This document shows, piece after piece, positions 31,618-39,623 of a stretch of 44,407 nucleotides of DNA. The position numbers were made by a program, and so were the translations under genes. This DNA comes from an uncultured bacterium (lineage in GTDB: Bacteria > Bacillota > Clostridia > Lachnospirales > Lachnospiraceae). Each line of letters opens with the position of its first letter. The first letter of the stretch is position 1. The notes under the pieces are model-generated. The model worked only from the letters and a program-made list of their open reading frames with translations. It searched no databases and was not told the DNA's origin. The stretch is taken from assembly GCA_947175015.1 (NCBI GenBank), contig CAMWLE010000018.1:1-44407 (forward strand), in the 5' to 3' direction.

Positions 31618-32691
31618 ATGAAGTGGGAAGAAAATGTACGAAAGGTAGTGCCTTATGTGGCAGGGGAGCAGCCGGGGAGACAGGATGTGATCAAGTTGAA
31701 TACAAATGAGTGTCCATATCCTCCGGCGCCCGGTGTGGCAGCGCTGGCTGCGCAGATGGATTATGGGAATTTACGTCTGTATCCCAATTCTAAGGGGGAG
31801 GTGCTGGTGGCTGCGCTGGCGGAATATTATCATGTAAAACCGGAACAGGTATTTGTAGGTGTGGGTTCCGATGATGTGCTGGCTATGGCATTTATGACAT
31901 TTTTTAACAGTGAGAAGCCGATTCTGTTTCCGGATGTGACGTATTCTTTTTATGATGTGTGGGCGGATTTGTACAGGATTCCCTATCGTACTTGTGCGTT
32001 GGATGATGATTGGCATATTCGTCCGGAGGATTACCGTCAGCCCAATGGAGGCGTGATTTTCCCGAATCCCAACGCACCCACAGGTCTTATGGAGCCTTTG
32101 GAAACTGTGGAAGCAATGATTCAGGCCAATCAGGATGTGGTGGTAATCGTGGATGAGGCATATGTGGATTTTGGCGGCACAAGTGCATTGCCATTATTGG
32201 AAAAATATGATAATCTGTTGATTGTGCAGACTTTTTCCAAGTCCAGGGCTATGGCAGGATTGCGAATCGGGTTCTGTATCGGCAATGAAAAGCTGATTGG
32301 ATACCTGAACGATGTGAAGTTCTCTTTCAATTCCTACACTATGAACCTGCCGGCGCAGGTGTTGGGGGTGGAGGCTGTCAGAGATGACGCTTATTTCAAG
32401 GAGACCACAGGGAAGATCATTGCTACCAGGGAGAGGGTGAAAGGGGAGCTGAAGAAGTTGGGATTTTCTTTCCCGGATTCTTCTGCCAATTTCATTTTTG
32501 CCGCCCATGAAGAAATTCCGGCAGAGCAGATTTTCCGGGCACTCAGGGAGGCAGATATCTATGTGAGATATTGGAATAAACCCAGAATATCAAATTCCCT
32601 GCGCATTACCATAGGCACTGATGAACAGATGGATAGGCTGCTTGCGTTTCTGCAAAAATATGTGAAAAAGACGAAGAATGGAGAAGTGTAA
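31618..32691 (+). CDS. hisC: Histidinol-phosphate aminotransferase-like enzyme
   Basis: A 357-residue PLP-dependent class I/II aminotransferase of the HisC type. DVIKLNTNECPYPP is the HisC start motif, YPNSKG the substrate-side motif, NPNAPTG (150-156) and DEAYVDF (179-185) bind the cofactor, and K208 in FSKSRAMAGLR is the Schiff-base lysine. HisC converts imidazole-acetol phosphate to histidinol phosphate; paralogues act on aromatic amino acids. It sits outside a histidine operon, so a different substrate is possible. AGGAG precedes ATG 31618. Its stop overlaps the popT start by one base. Confidence 0.85.
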   Translation: MKWEENVRKVVPYVAGEQPGRQDVIKLNTNECPYPPAPGVAALAAQMDYGNLRLYPNSKGEVLVAALAEYYHVKPEQVFVGVGSDDVLAMAFMTFFNSEKPILFPDVTYSFYDVWADLYRIPYRTCALDDDWHIRPEDYRQPNGGVIFPNPNAPTGLMEPLETVEAMIQANQDVVVIVDEAYVDFGGTSALPLLEKYDNLLIVQTFSKSRAMAGLRIGFCIGNEKLIGYLNDVKFSFNSYTMNLPAQVLGVEAVRDDAYFKETTGKIIATRERVKGELKKLGFSFPDSSANFIFAAHEEIPAEQIFRALREADIYVRYWNKPRISNSLRITIGTDEQMDRLLAFLQKYVKKTKNGEV

Positions 32692-33536
32692 TGATTAAAA
32701 GTTTTCTAAAGGGCATGGTAATAGGTATTGCAAACATTGTTCCTGGTGTCAGCGGCGGCACCATGATGGTTTCCATGGGCATTTATGACAAGTTGATTCA
32801 CTGTATTACCCACCTGTTCAGCGAGTTTAAGAAAAGTGTGCTGTTCCTGCTTCCGATTGCAGTGGGAATGGTAGTGGCGATTGCAGCCAGTTCTTTTGGA
32901 TTAACTTATTTATTTGAGAATTTTCCGATTCAGACCAATTTATTGTTTGTGGGATTAATTCTTGGAGGTCTGCCTGCAATTGGAAGTAAGGTGAAGGGCA
33001 AGAAGATTCAGGTGGGGCATATCATTGCCGGGGTATTGTTCTTTGTCATGGTGGTAGGACTGGCAATTATGGGCGAAACAGAAGGAAATGCGGCGGATCT
33101 TTCCTTTAGTATTGGGAATGTAATTATTCTCTTTGGTGTGGGAATTATTGCTTCTGCGACTATGGTGATTCCAGGTGTCAGTGGTTCCATGATTTTGATG
33201 CTGATGGGTTTCTATCATCCGGTATTGAATGCAATCAAAGACTTTTTCACGGCACTGGCAGCTTTGGATATGGATGGAATCCTAGCTGGCTGCGGAATTC
33301 TGATTCCTTTCGGACTTGGTGTGGTGGCCGGTATTTTTGGAATTGCGAAGTTGGTGGAGATTATTTTTGAGAAGTTTCCGCTGTATGCTTATTGGGCAAT
33401 TATCGGGTTGATTGTGTCATCACCTGTCGCCATACTGCTGATGGGCACGTTTCCGGCCTTAACAGTGTTGCATGTACTTACTGGTATTGTTGCGTTGGCT
33501 GTGGGATTTGTGATTGCCATGAAGTTAGGAGAATAA
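32691..33536 (+). CDS. popT: DUF368 undecaprenyl-phosphate translocase (PopT-like)
   Basis: A 281-residue polytopic membrane protein of the DUF368 family. It contains two related re-entrant motifs, PGVSGGTMMVSMGIYDKLI near residue 18 and PGVSGSMILMLMGFYHPV near 160, indicating an inverted or duplicated architecture. DUF368 proteins have been shown to return undecaprenyl phosphate across the membrane for cell wall and envelope glycan synthesis. The one-base overlap with hisC implies translational coupling. The linked glycosyltransferase fits an envelope context, but a direct pathway link is not shown. Confidence 0.88.
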   Translation: MIKSFLKGMVIGIANIVPGVSGGTMMVSMGIYDKLIHCITHLFSEFKKSVLFLLPIAVGMVVAIAASSFGLTYLFENFPIQTNLLFVGLILGGLPAIGSKVKGKKIQVGHIIAGVLFFVMVVGLAIMGETEGNAADLSFSIGNVIILFGVGIIASATMVIPGVSGSMILMLMGFYHPVLNAIKDFFTALAALDMDGILAGCGILIPFGLGVVAGIFGIAKLVEIIFEKFPLYAYWAIIGLIVSSPVAILLMGTFPALTVLHVLTGIVALAVGFVIAMKLGE

Positions 33537-33540
33537 AGTG

Positions 33541-33715
33541 TGAACGAAATGAAGATTTTCTAAGTCAGTAAGAGGGTGTGTAAACACCCCTCTTTGGACA
33601 CTGACTAAGAAAATCTAAATCATTTCGGGAAGAACGCAAGAGCAGCGTTCTTCCAGGTTTGCGGCAGTTCATTGATTCTTTGTGCTTCTTGCAGAGGCAC
33701 TGCTGCCAAAGGCAG
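33541..33715 (+). repeat. Structured intergenic repeat family, copy B
   Basis: It starts four bases after the popT stop. AGATTTTCTAAGTCAGT (33553-33569) pairs with ACTGACTAAGAAAATCT (33600-33616) with one mismatch. Its apex is a GAGGGTGTG/CACCCCTC hairpin. Next comes GGAAGAACGC (33628-33637) against GCGTTCTTCC (33645-33654), then a GGCAG-rich hairpin segment to about 33715. The order and key motifs match copies A and C, though the outer stem bases have changed while keeping pairing. Confidence 0.72.
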
Positions 33716-33766
33716 TATGGGGATTCGTTTGTAAAGAGATGTTGCCGGAATGGGCAGGGGGTAGGT

Positions 33767-34558
33767 ATGGGCATGTATGAGGATTTTGCCGGGGTATATG
33801 ATGAGCTGATGGATGATACTCCTTATGAACAGTGGGGAGAACGGATAGACAATCTGATTCAAAAGTATGGTGTATCGAAACCGGAGCGGGATGTGGAGAC
33901 AGTTCTGGATTCTGAGCGGAATCTGGTGGTGGATTTGGGATGCGGTACAGGAACCCTGGCAGAACTTATGTACGAAAAAGGTTACGATGTGATAGGGGTG
34001 GACGCTTCGGAAGACATGCTGAACATTGCCATGGGCAAAAAAGAGAGAAGCGGAGCGGAGATTCTGTATCTGCTGCAGGATATGAGGGAGTTGGAACTGT
34101 ATAGTACGGTGGGGACAGTGTATAGTGTATGTGATTCGCTGAACTATATTACGGAAGAGTCAGAGTTGCTGACGGTTTTTCAGTTGGTGGAGAATTATTT
34201 GTTTCCCGGCGGAATTTTTATTTTTGATTTTAACACTGTATATAAATACCGCGAAGTGATTGGCAATACCACCATTGCGGAAAATCGTGAGGACTGTAGC
34301 TTTATTTGGGAGAATTTCTACGATGCAGAGGAAGAGATGAACGAGTATGACCTGACGGTGTTTGTCAGGGAAGAAGAGGAAGTCTTCCGGAAATTTACGG
34401 AGACTCATTTGCAGCGGGGATATACGGCAGAGCAGATGAGGCGATTGGTGGAACATGCGGGCATGGTGGTTGTGGAGATCATGGACGCGGACACAGGAGA
34501 GGGTGTTACGGAACAAAGTGAAAGGGTGTATGTGGTAGCGAGGGAGTGTAGGAAATGA
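33767..34558 (+). CDS. SAM-dependent methyltransferase (MGMYEDFA type)
   Basis: A 264-residue class I methyltransferase. MYEDFAGVYDELM is the common N-terminal motif of a widespread Firmicute family; LVVDLGCGTGTLAELMYEKG is the SAM loop, VIGVDASEDML the acidic strand end, and YSVCDSLNYI motif IV. The C-terminal half has the strand-rich region FRKFTETHLQRGYTAEQM. Substrate unknown. ATG 33767 is chosen because AGGGGGT lies just upstream; the frame extends into repeat copy B without support. It is followed by hslO and nadE in the same direction. Confidence 0.88.
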   Translation: MGMYEDFAGVYDELMDDTPYEQWGERIDNLIQKYGVSKPERDVETVLDSERNLVVDLGCGTGTLAELMYEKGYDVIGVDASEDMLNIAMGKKERSGAEILYLLQDMRELELYSTVGTVYSVCDSLNYITEESELLTVFQLVENYLFPGGIFIFDFNTVYKYREVIGNTTIAENREDCSFIWENFYDAEEEMNEYDLTVFVREEEEVFRKFTETHLQRGYTAEQMRRLVEHAGMVVVEIMDADTGEGVTEQSERVYVVARECRK

Positions 34559-34735
34559 TGTAACCTTGCAAATGGATGTTCTGTTTACGGAATCGGGAGC
34601 GTTAGCCGTCAAGGTTTTAAGCGTGCATGTGAACGTTTTTCCGAAAAATGAGTTTCAGTATTGTTTGTGCCTTTGCAAGAGGTGCTGCTGCCGCTGGAGA
34701 CATGGTGGGTAGATAAAATGTCTGACATGCGGCAT
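34559..34735 (+). repeat. Partial or diverged copy D of the structured intergenic family
   Basis: AACCTTG (34562-34568) and CAAGGTT (34610-34616) form an outer stem after the methyltransferase stop. Further on, TGTTTGTGCC and GCAAGAGGTGCTGCTGCCG (34660-34696) match the last hairpin section of copy C almost base for base. The GGAAGAACGC hairpin is not preserved. It separates the methyltransferase from hslO. Confidence 0.5.
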
Positions 34736-34788
34736 TTTTCATTGGGATTTGTGAGCTTGTGGTAGGGAACACTGGAAAGGAAAGGAAC

Positions 34789-35667
34789 ATGGAGCAGAAG
34801 ACAGGGGATTATATTGTCCGTGCTACAGCGGCAGGGGCACAGATTCGGGCATTTGCCTGTACTACAAGGGATGTGGTGGAAGCCGCCAGAGAGGCGCATA
34901 ATACCAGTCCTGTAGTGACAGCGGCGTTGGGACGATTGTTAAGCGCAGGCGCCATGATGGGAAGTATGTTAAAGGGGGACAGGGATTTATTGACGCTGCA
35001 GGTGAAGGGTGACGGCCCTGTGCAGGATATTACGGTGACGGCGGATGCGGCAGGAAATGTGAAAGGATATGCAGGTGTGCCAGATGTAATACTGCCAGCC
35101 AATCAATTGGGTAAGCTGGATGTGGCAGGTGCCGTAGGGCAGGGAATGCTTCGCGTCATTAAGGATATGGGATTAAAAGAGCCTTATATTGGACAGACTA
35201 TGCTTCAGACAAGTGAAATTGCAGAGGATTTAACTTATTATTTTGCCACATCCGAGCAGACCCCTTCCGCTGTGGGGCTGGGTGTGCTGATGGAGCGGAA
35301 TAATACTGTGAGACAGGCAGGAGGATTTATCATTCAGCTCATGCCTTTTGCGGAAGAGGATGTCATTGACAGATTGGAGAAGAATTTGGCTGGTGTTACG
35401 TCCGTAACTGCCATGCTGGATGGGGGCAATACGCCGGAACAGATGTTGGGGCAGATATTGGATGGCTTGGACTGTGAGATTACGGATACCATGCCCACAA
35501 CGTTTTCCTGTAACTGCAACAGGCGTAAGATTGAAAAGGTATTAATCAGTTTGGGAAAGAAAGAGATTCAGGATATGATAGATGATGGGCAGGAGATTGA
35601 AGTGAACTGCCATTTCTGCAATGAAACATATAAATTCAGCGTGGAAGAGTTAAGACAGTTGTTGTGA
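34789..35667 (+). CDS. hslO: Redox-regulated chaperone Hsp33
   Basis: A 292-residue holdase chaperone switched on by oxidation. The C-terminal zinc site is complete: C241 and C243 (CNC) with C274 and C277 (CHFC). The N-terminal domain has YIVRATAAGAQIRAFACTT, TAALGRLLSAGAMMGSMLKG and VKGDGPVQDI. On oxidative stress the cysteines form disulfides, zinc is lost and unfolded proteins are bound. ATG 34789 follows GGAAAGG; the longer frame from 34759 has no support. In an anaerobe it offers protection during oxygen exposure. Confidence 0.95.
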   Translation: MEQKTGDYIVRATAAGAQIRAFACTTRDVVEAAREAHNTSPVVTAALGRLLSAGAMMGSMLKGDRDLLTLQVKGDGPVQDITVTADAAGNVKGYAGVPDVILPANQLGKLDVAGAVGQGMLRVIKDMGLKEPYIGQTMLQTSEIAEDLTYYFATSEQTPSAVGLGVLMERNNTVRQAGGFIIQLMPFAEEDVIDRLEKNLAGVTSVTAMLDGGNTPEQMLGQILDGLDCEITDTMPTTFSCNCNRRKIEKVLISLGKKEIQDMIDDGQEIEVNCHFCNETYKFSVEELRQLL

Positions 35668-35880
35668 TGTTTTGGTGGTAATCAGTGCTGATGACGCAAG
35701 GCTATTACAGAGGAATGGCACTGTGAATGCGTAAACGTCGGGAACAGCAGATGCTTTGTCATGCAGGAATGAGAGAATGTGCATGGACTTAGCATAGAGT
35801 GTGCGATTCAGGATACTGTTATATAGGGCTGTAACAGGCAGCGCCATGTACATGGTGAGGCAAAGCGTTTTGAACAGAAA
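35668..35880. other. Intergenic region carrying a diverged fragment of nadE
   Basis: There is no gene here. Bases 35773-35803 match 36363-36393 inside nadE at 28 of 31 positions (GAGAATGTGCATGG, one change, CTTAGC, one change, TAG, one change, GTGTG). That part of nadE encodes the strand before the catalytic cysteine. The rest shows no clear homology, promoter or terminator. Confidence 0.6.
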
Positions 35881-35891
35881 AGAGGCATAGT

Positions 35892-37802
35892 ATGAAACAT
35901 GGTTTTATTAAGGTGGCGGCAGTAACGCCCAAGATTAAGGTGGCAGATCCGGCCTATAATGCGGCAGTGATCAGTGAGAGGCTGGAAGAGGCATATGCAA
36001 AAGGGGCTAAAATCATTGTGTTTCCGGAATTATGTCTCACAGGCTATACTTGTGGGGATTTGTTCTTACAGCAGCTTTTACTGGAGGAAGCCTGTGCATG
36101 GCTGCTCAAAATTGCCAAGGGTACAGAAGGAAAAGATGCACTGGTGTTCATAGGACTTCCTATGGAGCGGGCAGGAAAGCTCTATAATGTGGCGGCAGTT
36201 TTGTGGAACGGACGTATTCTTGGATTGGTACCTAAAGCAAATATCCCTTCCTATGCGGAATTTTATGAAGGGCGTCATTTCTCGGAGGGCAATCAGGAGC
36301 CGGTACCTTTTGTGCTGGATGGGCAAACCATTCCCTTCGGCACCAATATTTTGTTTGAATGTGAGAATGTGCATGGTCTTAGCGTAGGGTGTGAAATCTG
36401 TGAGGATCTGTGGGTGGCCAATCCGCCGGGAACCAATCATGCCATGATGGGAGCAACTGTGATTGCCAATCTGTCCGCTTCCAATGAGACAGTGGGCAAG
36501 GATGAGTACAGAGAACTTCTGGTGAAATCATCCAGCGCCCGCCTGATCTGCGGTTATATCTATACTTCCGCAGGAGAGGGCGAATCCACCCAGGATCTTG
36601 TGTTTGGGGGACATAATCTCATTGCGGAAAACGGTACTGTGTTGGTGCAGACGAAACGTTTTCGGTGCGAGGCGATCTATGGTGATATTGATGTGGAGAG
36701 AATTCTGGCGGATAGAAGGCGTATGGGCACTTTCGGCAAAGCGCCTCAGACCGCTTATCAAAAAGTATCTTTTCGATTGCATGTTTCGGAAACGAAATTG
36801 AATCGGTCCTTCAGTTGTATGCCTTTTGTGCCGGGGGATGAGGAGAAGAGAAACAAGCGCTGTGAGGAAATTCTGTCCATTCAGTCTTACGGGCTGAAAA
36901 AGCGGTATGAGCATGCAGGGCTTTCCACAGCGGTGATGGGTATTTCGGGCGGGCTGGATTCTACGCTTGCGCTCCTGGTGACTGTCCGTACTTTTGATAT
37001 GCTGGGGCTTCCCAGAAAGGGTATCATTGCGGTAACGATGCCTTGCTTCGGCACGACCAACAGAACCTATGACAATGCCTGTAAACTGGCCCATGCCTTG
37101 GGAACCACACTGGAAGAAGTAGATATCAGGGAAGCGGTGAATGTGCATTTCCGTGACATCGGGCAGGATGCAAAGGTGCATGATGTGACCTATGAGAATG
37201 CGCAGGCCAGGGAGCGAACCCAGGTGCTTATGGATATTGCAAATCGCCGGAATGGTTTGGTGATCGGAACAGGGGATATGTCGGAGCTGGCTCTGGGATG
37301 GGCGACTTACAACGGCGATCATATGTCCATGTATGGTGTCAATGCAGGCGTTCCGAAAACATTGGTACGGCATTTGGTGCAATATTATTCCGATACCTGT
37401 GGAGATAGAGTGCTTTCTGAGGTGTTGACGGATGTGCTGGATACGCCGGTGAGTCCGGAGCTGCTGCCGCCTGTGGATGGTGTGATTTCTCAGAAGACGG
37501 AGGATCTGGTGGGGCCGTATGAGCTACATGACTTTTTCCTGTATTATATGCTGCGCGGTGGTTTTCCGCCGGCAAAGCTGTACAGGGTAGCGAAGATTGC
37601 CTTTGCAGGTCTTTATGATGAGGAAACGATTTTGTATTGGATGAAAGTTTTTTACCGGAGATTTTTCGGGCAGCAGTTTAAGCGTTCCTGTCTGCCGGAT
37701 GGACCCAAAGTGGGAAGCGTGGCGGTGTCGCCCAGGGGAGATCTGCGGATGCCTTCCGATGCCAGTGCGAGGCTGTGGATGGATGAGGTGGAGAAGCTGT
37801 AA
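35892..37802 (+). CDS. nadE: Glutamine-dependent NAD+ synthetase
   Basis: A 636-residue two-domain enzyme making NAD+ from deamido-NAD+, ATP and glutamine. The N-terminal nitrilase-like glutaminase has catalytic E46 (FPELCLTGY), K115 (VPKANIPSY) and C170 (CEICEDLW). The C-terminal synthetase has the ATP pyrophosphatase P-loop SGGLDST (352-358) and GTGDMSELALGWATYNGDH. Ammonia is channelled between the domains. AAAAGAGGC precedes ATG 35892. Length is typical of the glutamine-dependent form. The end is marked by a convergent hairpin. Confidence 0.96.
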   Translation: MKHGFIKVAAVTPKIKVADPAYNAAVISERLEEAYAKGAKIIVFPELCLTGYTCGDLFLQQLLLEEACAWLLKIAKGTEGKDALVFIGLPMERAGKLYNVAAVLWNGRILGLVPKANIPSYAEFYEGRHFSEGNQEPVPFVLDGQTIPFGTNILFECENVHGLSVGCEICEDLWVANPPGTNHAMMGATVIANLSASNETVGKDEYRELLVKSSSARLICGYIYTSAGEGESTQDLVFGGHNLIAENGTVLVQTKRFRCEAIYGDIDVERILADRRRMGTFGKAPQTAYQKVSFRLHVSETKLNRSFSCMPFVPGDEEKRNKRCEEILSIQSYGLKKRYEHAGLSTAVMGISGGLDSTLALLVTVRTFDMLGLPRKGIIAVTMPCFGTTNRTYDNACKLAHALGTTLEEVDIREAVNVHFRDIGQDAKVHDVTYENAQARERTQVLMDIANRRNGLVIGTGDMSELALGWATYNGDHMSMYGVNAGVPKTLVRHLVQYYSDTCGDRVLSEVLTDVLDTPVSPELLPPVDGVISQKTEDLVGPYELHDFFLYYMLRGGFPPAKLYRVAKIAFAGLYDEETILYWMKVFYRRFFGQQFKRSCLPDGPKVGSVAVSPRGDLRMPSDASARLWMDEVEKL

Positions 37803-37899
37803 GCGGTAATGAGAAATCTGTTATCGGGGTATATGGTGAAACGATCTTGCAATCTGCGGACAGGAAAGTTGGATAGGTTATAAGACAGGGATGAAATGT

Positions 37900-37940
37900 G
37901 CCATGGGAATCGCTTCAGCGATTCCTCATGGCCTTGTTTA
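37900..37940. terminator. Convergent hairpin after nadE
   Basis: GCCATGG-GAATCGC (37900-37913), TTCA loop, GCGATTC (37918-37924) and CATGGC (37927-37932) form a 13-bp stem with a small bulge, then CTTGTTTAG. It overlaps the last codons of the minus-strand gene, so it may serve both directions. Confidence 0.65.
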
Positions 37941-38376
37941 GAGAATTTTGAATGGCTTCCAGCAGTACCAGTGAGGTGTACTTGCTGTCAGCAGTATAGG
38001 TGATATTTTCCAGTGACTGCTGATCGTAGGCCTGCTCACAGATGGCATCAAAGGTGGGCTGGAGCAGGGGATACATAGTGGTAATGGCATCGTTCAGGTT
38101 GACCATACGTATGGAGGTGATGTTGTTTTTGTCCACGATCACTTCTACATCAATGGACTGGCTTCCCAATACCAGTTCTGTGGTATAAATGCCGGGTATG
38201 TAGAGGGAGGCGGTTTCTACCGCACCTGAATCGGCAGTGGGTGTGTTCTCCTTATCTTTGTCCGGCAGGAACATCATAATCAGCAGAATAACGAACAGAA
38301 TCCCAAGCGCGGCAAAGATTGCGGTATAAATCAGCTCCTTCATGTGAAGTACAACAATTTTAGTTTTGGCACTCAT
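37915..38376 (-). CDS. Membrane-anchored protein with FMN-bind-like domain
   Basis: A 153-residue protein. One membrane segment (LIYTAIFAALGILFVILLIM, about 15-35) is followed by a short acidic linker and an extracytoplasmic domain. GIYTTELVLGSQSIDVEVIVD and YTADSKYTSLVLLEAIQNSL resemble the FMN_bind domain of RnfG/NqrC, where flavin is attached to a Thr in an S-G-A-T-x-T-type motif. Here DSKYTS stands at that place, so flavinylation is possible but uncertain. ATG 38376 follows AGGGGG. It is divergent from dapF with no flavin electron-transfer genes nearby. Confidence 0.6.
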   Translation of the reverse strand: MSAKTKIVVLHMKELIYTAIFAALGILFVILLIMMFLPDKDKENTPTADSGAVETASLYIPGIYTTELVLGSQSIDVEVIVDKNNITSIRMVNLNDAITTMYPLLQPTFDAICEQAYDQQSLENITYTADSKYTSLVLLEAIQNSLNKAMRNR

Positions 38377-38513
38377 TCATATTCCCCCTAAGCTTTCTCT
38401 TGACACTTTATAATAAATATGTTTCAGGAGAGAGATTTATGCGTGGTTGGTATGATATTTGAGTTCGCGCAATAAAGTGTAATAATAGTTAAGCGGAATA
38501 GAAGGAAACTGAT
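38377..38513. promoter_or_regulatory. Divergent promoter region of the FMN-bind-like gene and dapF
   Basis: 137 bases separate the divergent starts. TTGACA (38400-38405) overlaps a TATAAT (38409-38414) with spacing too short to be one promoter. TTGAGT (38459 region) with AATAAT about 16 bases on is a fair candidate for dapF. No operator-like palindrome is obvious. Confidence 0.35.
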
Positions 38514-39605
38514 ATGAAGTTTACAAAAATGCATGGTTGCGGGAATGATTATATTTATGTGAATGGTTTTGAAGAGAAGGTGGAGGCAGAGCAGAAGCCG
38601 GAATTGGCCAGGAGGTTGAGTCACAGACAGCATGGAATCGGGGGCGACGGACTGATTTTTATTAATCCGTCCCGGCTGGCTGATTTTGAGATGGAAATGT
38701 ATAATGCTGACGGAACAAGGGCGCAGATGTGCGGAAACGGGATTCGGTGTGTGGGAAAATATGTTTACGATAAAGGGATGACGGATGGGCTGCATATTAC
38801 GGTAGAGAGCGGGGGGCAGGTAAAGCAGCTGGAACTGATGCCGCAGGAGTATGCGGAAGCGTGGGGTGGCGAAGAAACGGAACGCGCAGGGCAGACGGGG
38901 GTAGGAAGCAGACACGCGGGACAGTGTGGAGAGGAAGCGGAACACGCAGAGCAGACAGAGGCAGGAGCAGCGAGCAGACACGCGGGACAGTGTGGAGAGG
39001 AAGCGGAATATACAGGGCGATACGGAAAAGAGAGAGAGGTCATGTATGTACGTGTCAATATGGGAAGCCCTATATTGACGCCTTATCTGATACCGGTGGT
39101 GGCGGAAGGGGCGCAGGCTGTGAATGTGCCTATTGTGGTGGATGGCATAGAGTTTCGTATGACATGTGTGTCTATGGGGAATCCTCATGCAGTGATTTTT
39201 GCTAAGGGGGTCAGGAAGATGGAGCTTGATAGGATAGGTTCTTCGTTTGAACACCATGTCAGGTTTCCTGAACGGGTGAATACAGAGTTTGTGGAAATTC
39301 TTGACAGGGAGCATTGTTTTCTGCGAGTGTGGGAACGCGGAACGGGGGAGACGCTTGCATGTGGAACGGGAGCTTGTGCCGCAGTGGTGGCGGCGATGTT
39401 AAATGACTTGACGCAGAGCCGGGTAACGGTTACAATGTTAGGTGGTGAATTGCTTATAGAATGGGACAGAGAGAAGAATATTGTGTATATGACAGGACCT
39501 GCGGTTACGGTGTTTGAGGGAAGTGTGAACGGAAAAGAAGATTTTCTAAGGTCGGAAAAGAAGGGGTTTACACACTCACTTCGTACACAACTTTTCGGAA
39601 GATAG
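38514..39605 (+). CDS. dapF: Diaminopimelate epimerase with repeat-encoded insertion
   Basis: A 363-residue enzyme that converts LL- to meso-diaminopimelate for peptidoglycan and lysine. The two catalytic cysteines are present: C73 in CGNGIRCVGKY and C283 in ACGTGACAA. MKFTKMHGCGNDYIYV is the canonical start. Typical DapF is about 270-280 residues; here residues 113-172 are an extra Gly/Glu/His/Gln-rich loop with SRHAGQCGEEAE twice, encoded by a minisatellite. The C-terminus is also about 20 residues longer. The insertion lies between strands of domain 1, so the fold may tolerate it. Grouped with dapL two genes on. Confidence 0.93.
   Translation: MKFTKMHGCGNDYIYVNGFEEKVEAEQKPELARRLSHRQHGIGGDGLIFINPSRLADFEMEMYNADGTRAQMCGNGIRCVGKYVYDKGMTDGLHITVESGGQVKQLELMPQEYAEAWGGEETERAGQTGVGSRHAGQCGEEAEHAEQTEAGAASRHAGQCGEEAEYTGRYGKEREVMYVRVNMGSPILTPYLIPVVAEGAQAVNVPIVVDGIEFRMTCVSMGNPHAVIFAKGVRKMELDRIGSSFEHHVRFPERVNTEFVEILDREHCFLRVWERGTGETLACGTGACAAVVAAMLNDLTQSRVTVTMLGGELLIEWDREKNIVYMTGPAVTVFEGSVNGKEDFLRSEKKGFTHSLRTQLFGR
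38871..39008 (+). repeat. Minisatellite inside dapF
   Basis: A 36-base block is repeated perfectly at 38907-38942 and 38973-39008 (period 66). The sequence before the first block (from 38871, GAAGAAACGGAACGCGCAG) is a diverged copy of the intervening unit (GAGGAAGCGGAACACGCAG). There are thus about two units of 66 bases, a multiple of three, so copy-number change keeps the frame. The tract is much richer in G and A than the rest of dapF. Confidence 0.92.
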
Positions 39606-39623
39606 CGAATCATAGGAGGAAAG

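Noticed and set aside
34759..34788. Upstream extension of hslO
   Set aside because: The canonical Hsp33 start and a GGAAAGG site point to ATG 34789; the extension has no site and no homology.
36528..37382. Long minus-strand frame opposite nadE
   Set aside because: It is the antisense shadow of a well-supported enzyme gene, with no ribosome binding site and unnatural composition.
37915..38376. An Rnf/Nqr subunit G
   Set aside because: The protein is short, the flavinylation motif is imperfect, and no other Rnf or Nqr genes are near.
38871..39008. Repeats in dapF considered as a CRISPR array
   Set aside because: Only two perfect 36-base units, the intervening unit is itself related to upstream sequence, and the whole stretch is an open part of dapF.
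38424..39314. Long minus-strand frame opposite dapF
   Set aside because: Antisense of dapF; its repeated peptide motifs only mirror the minisatellite.
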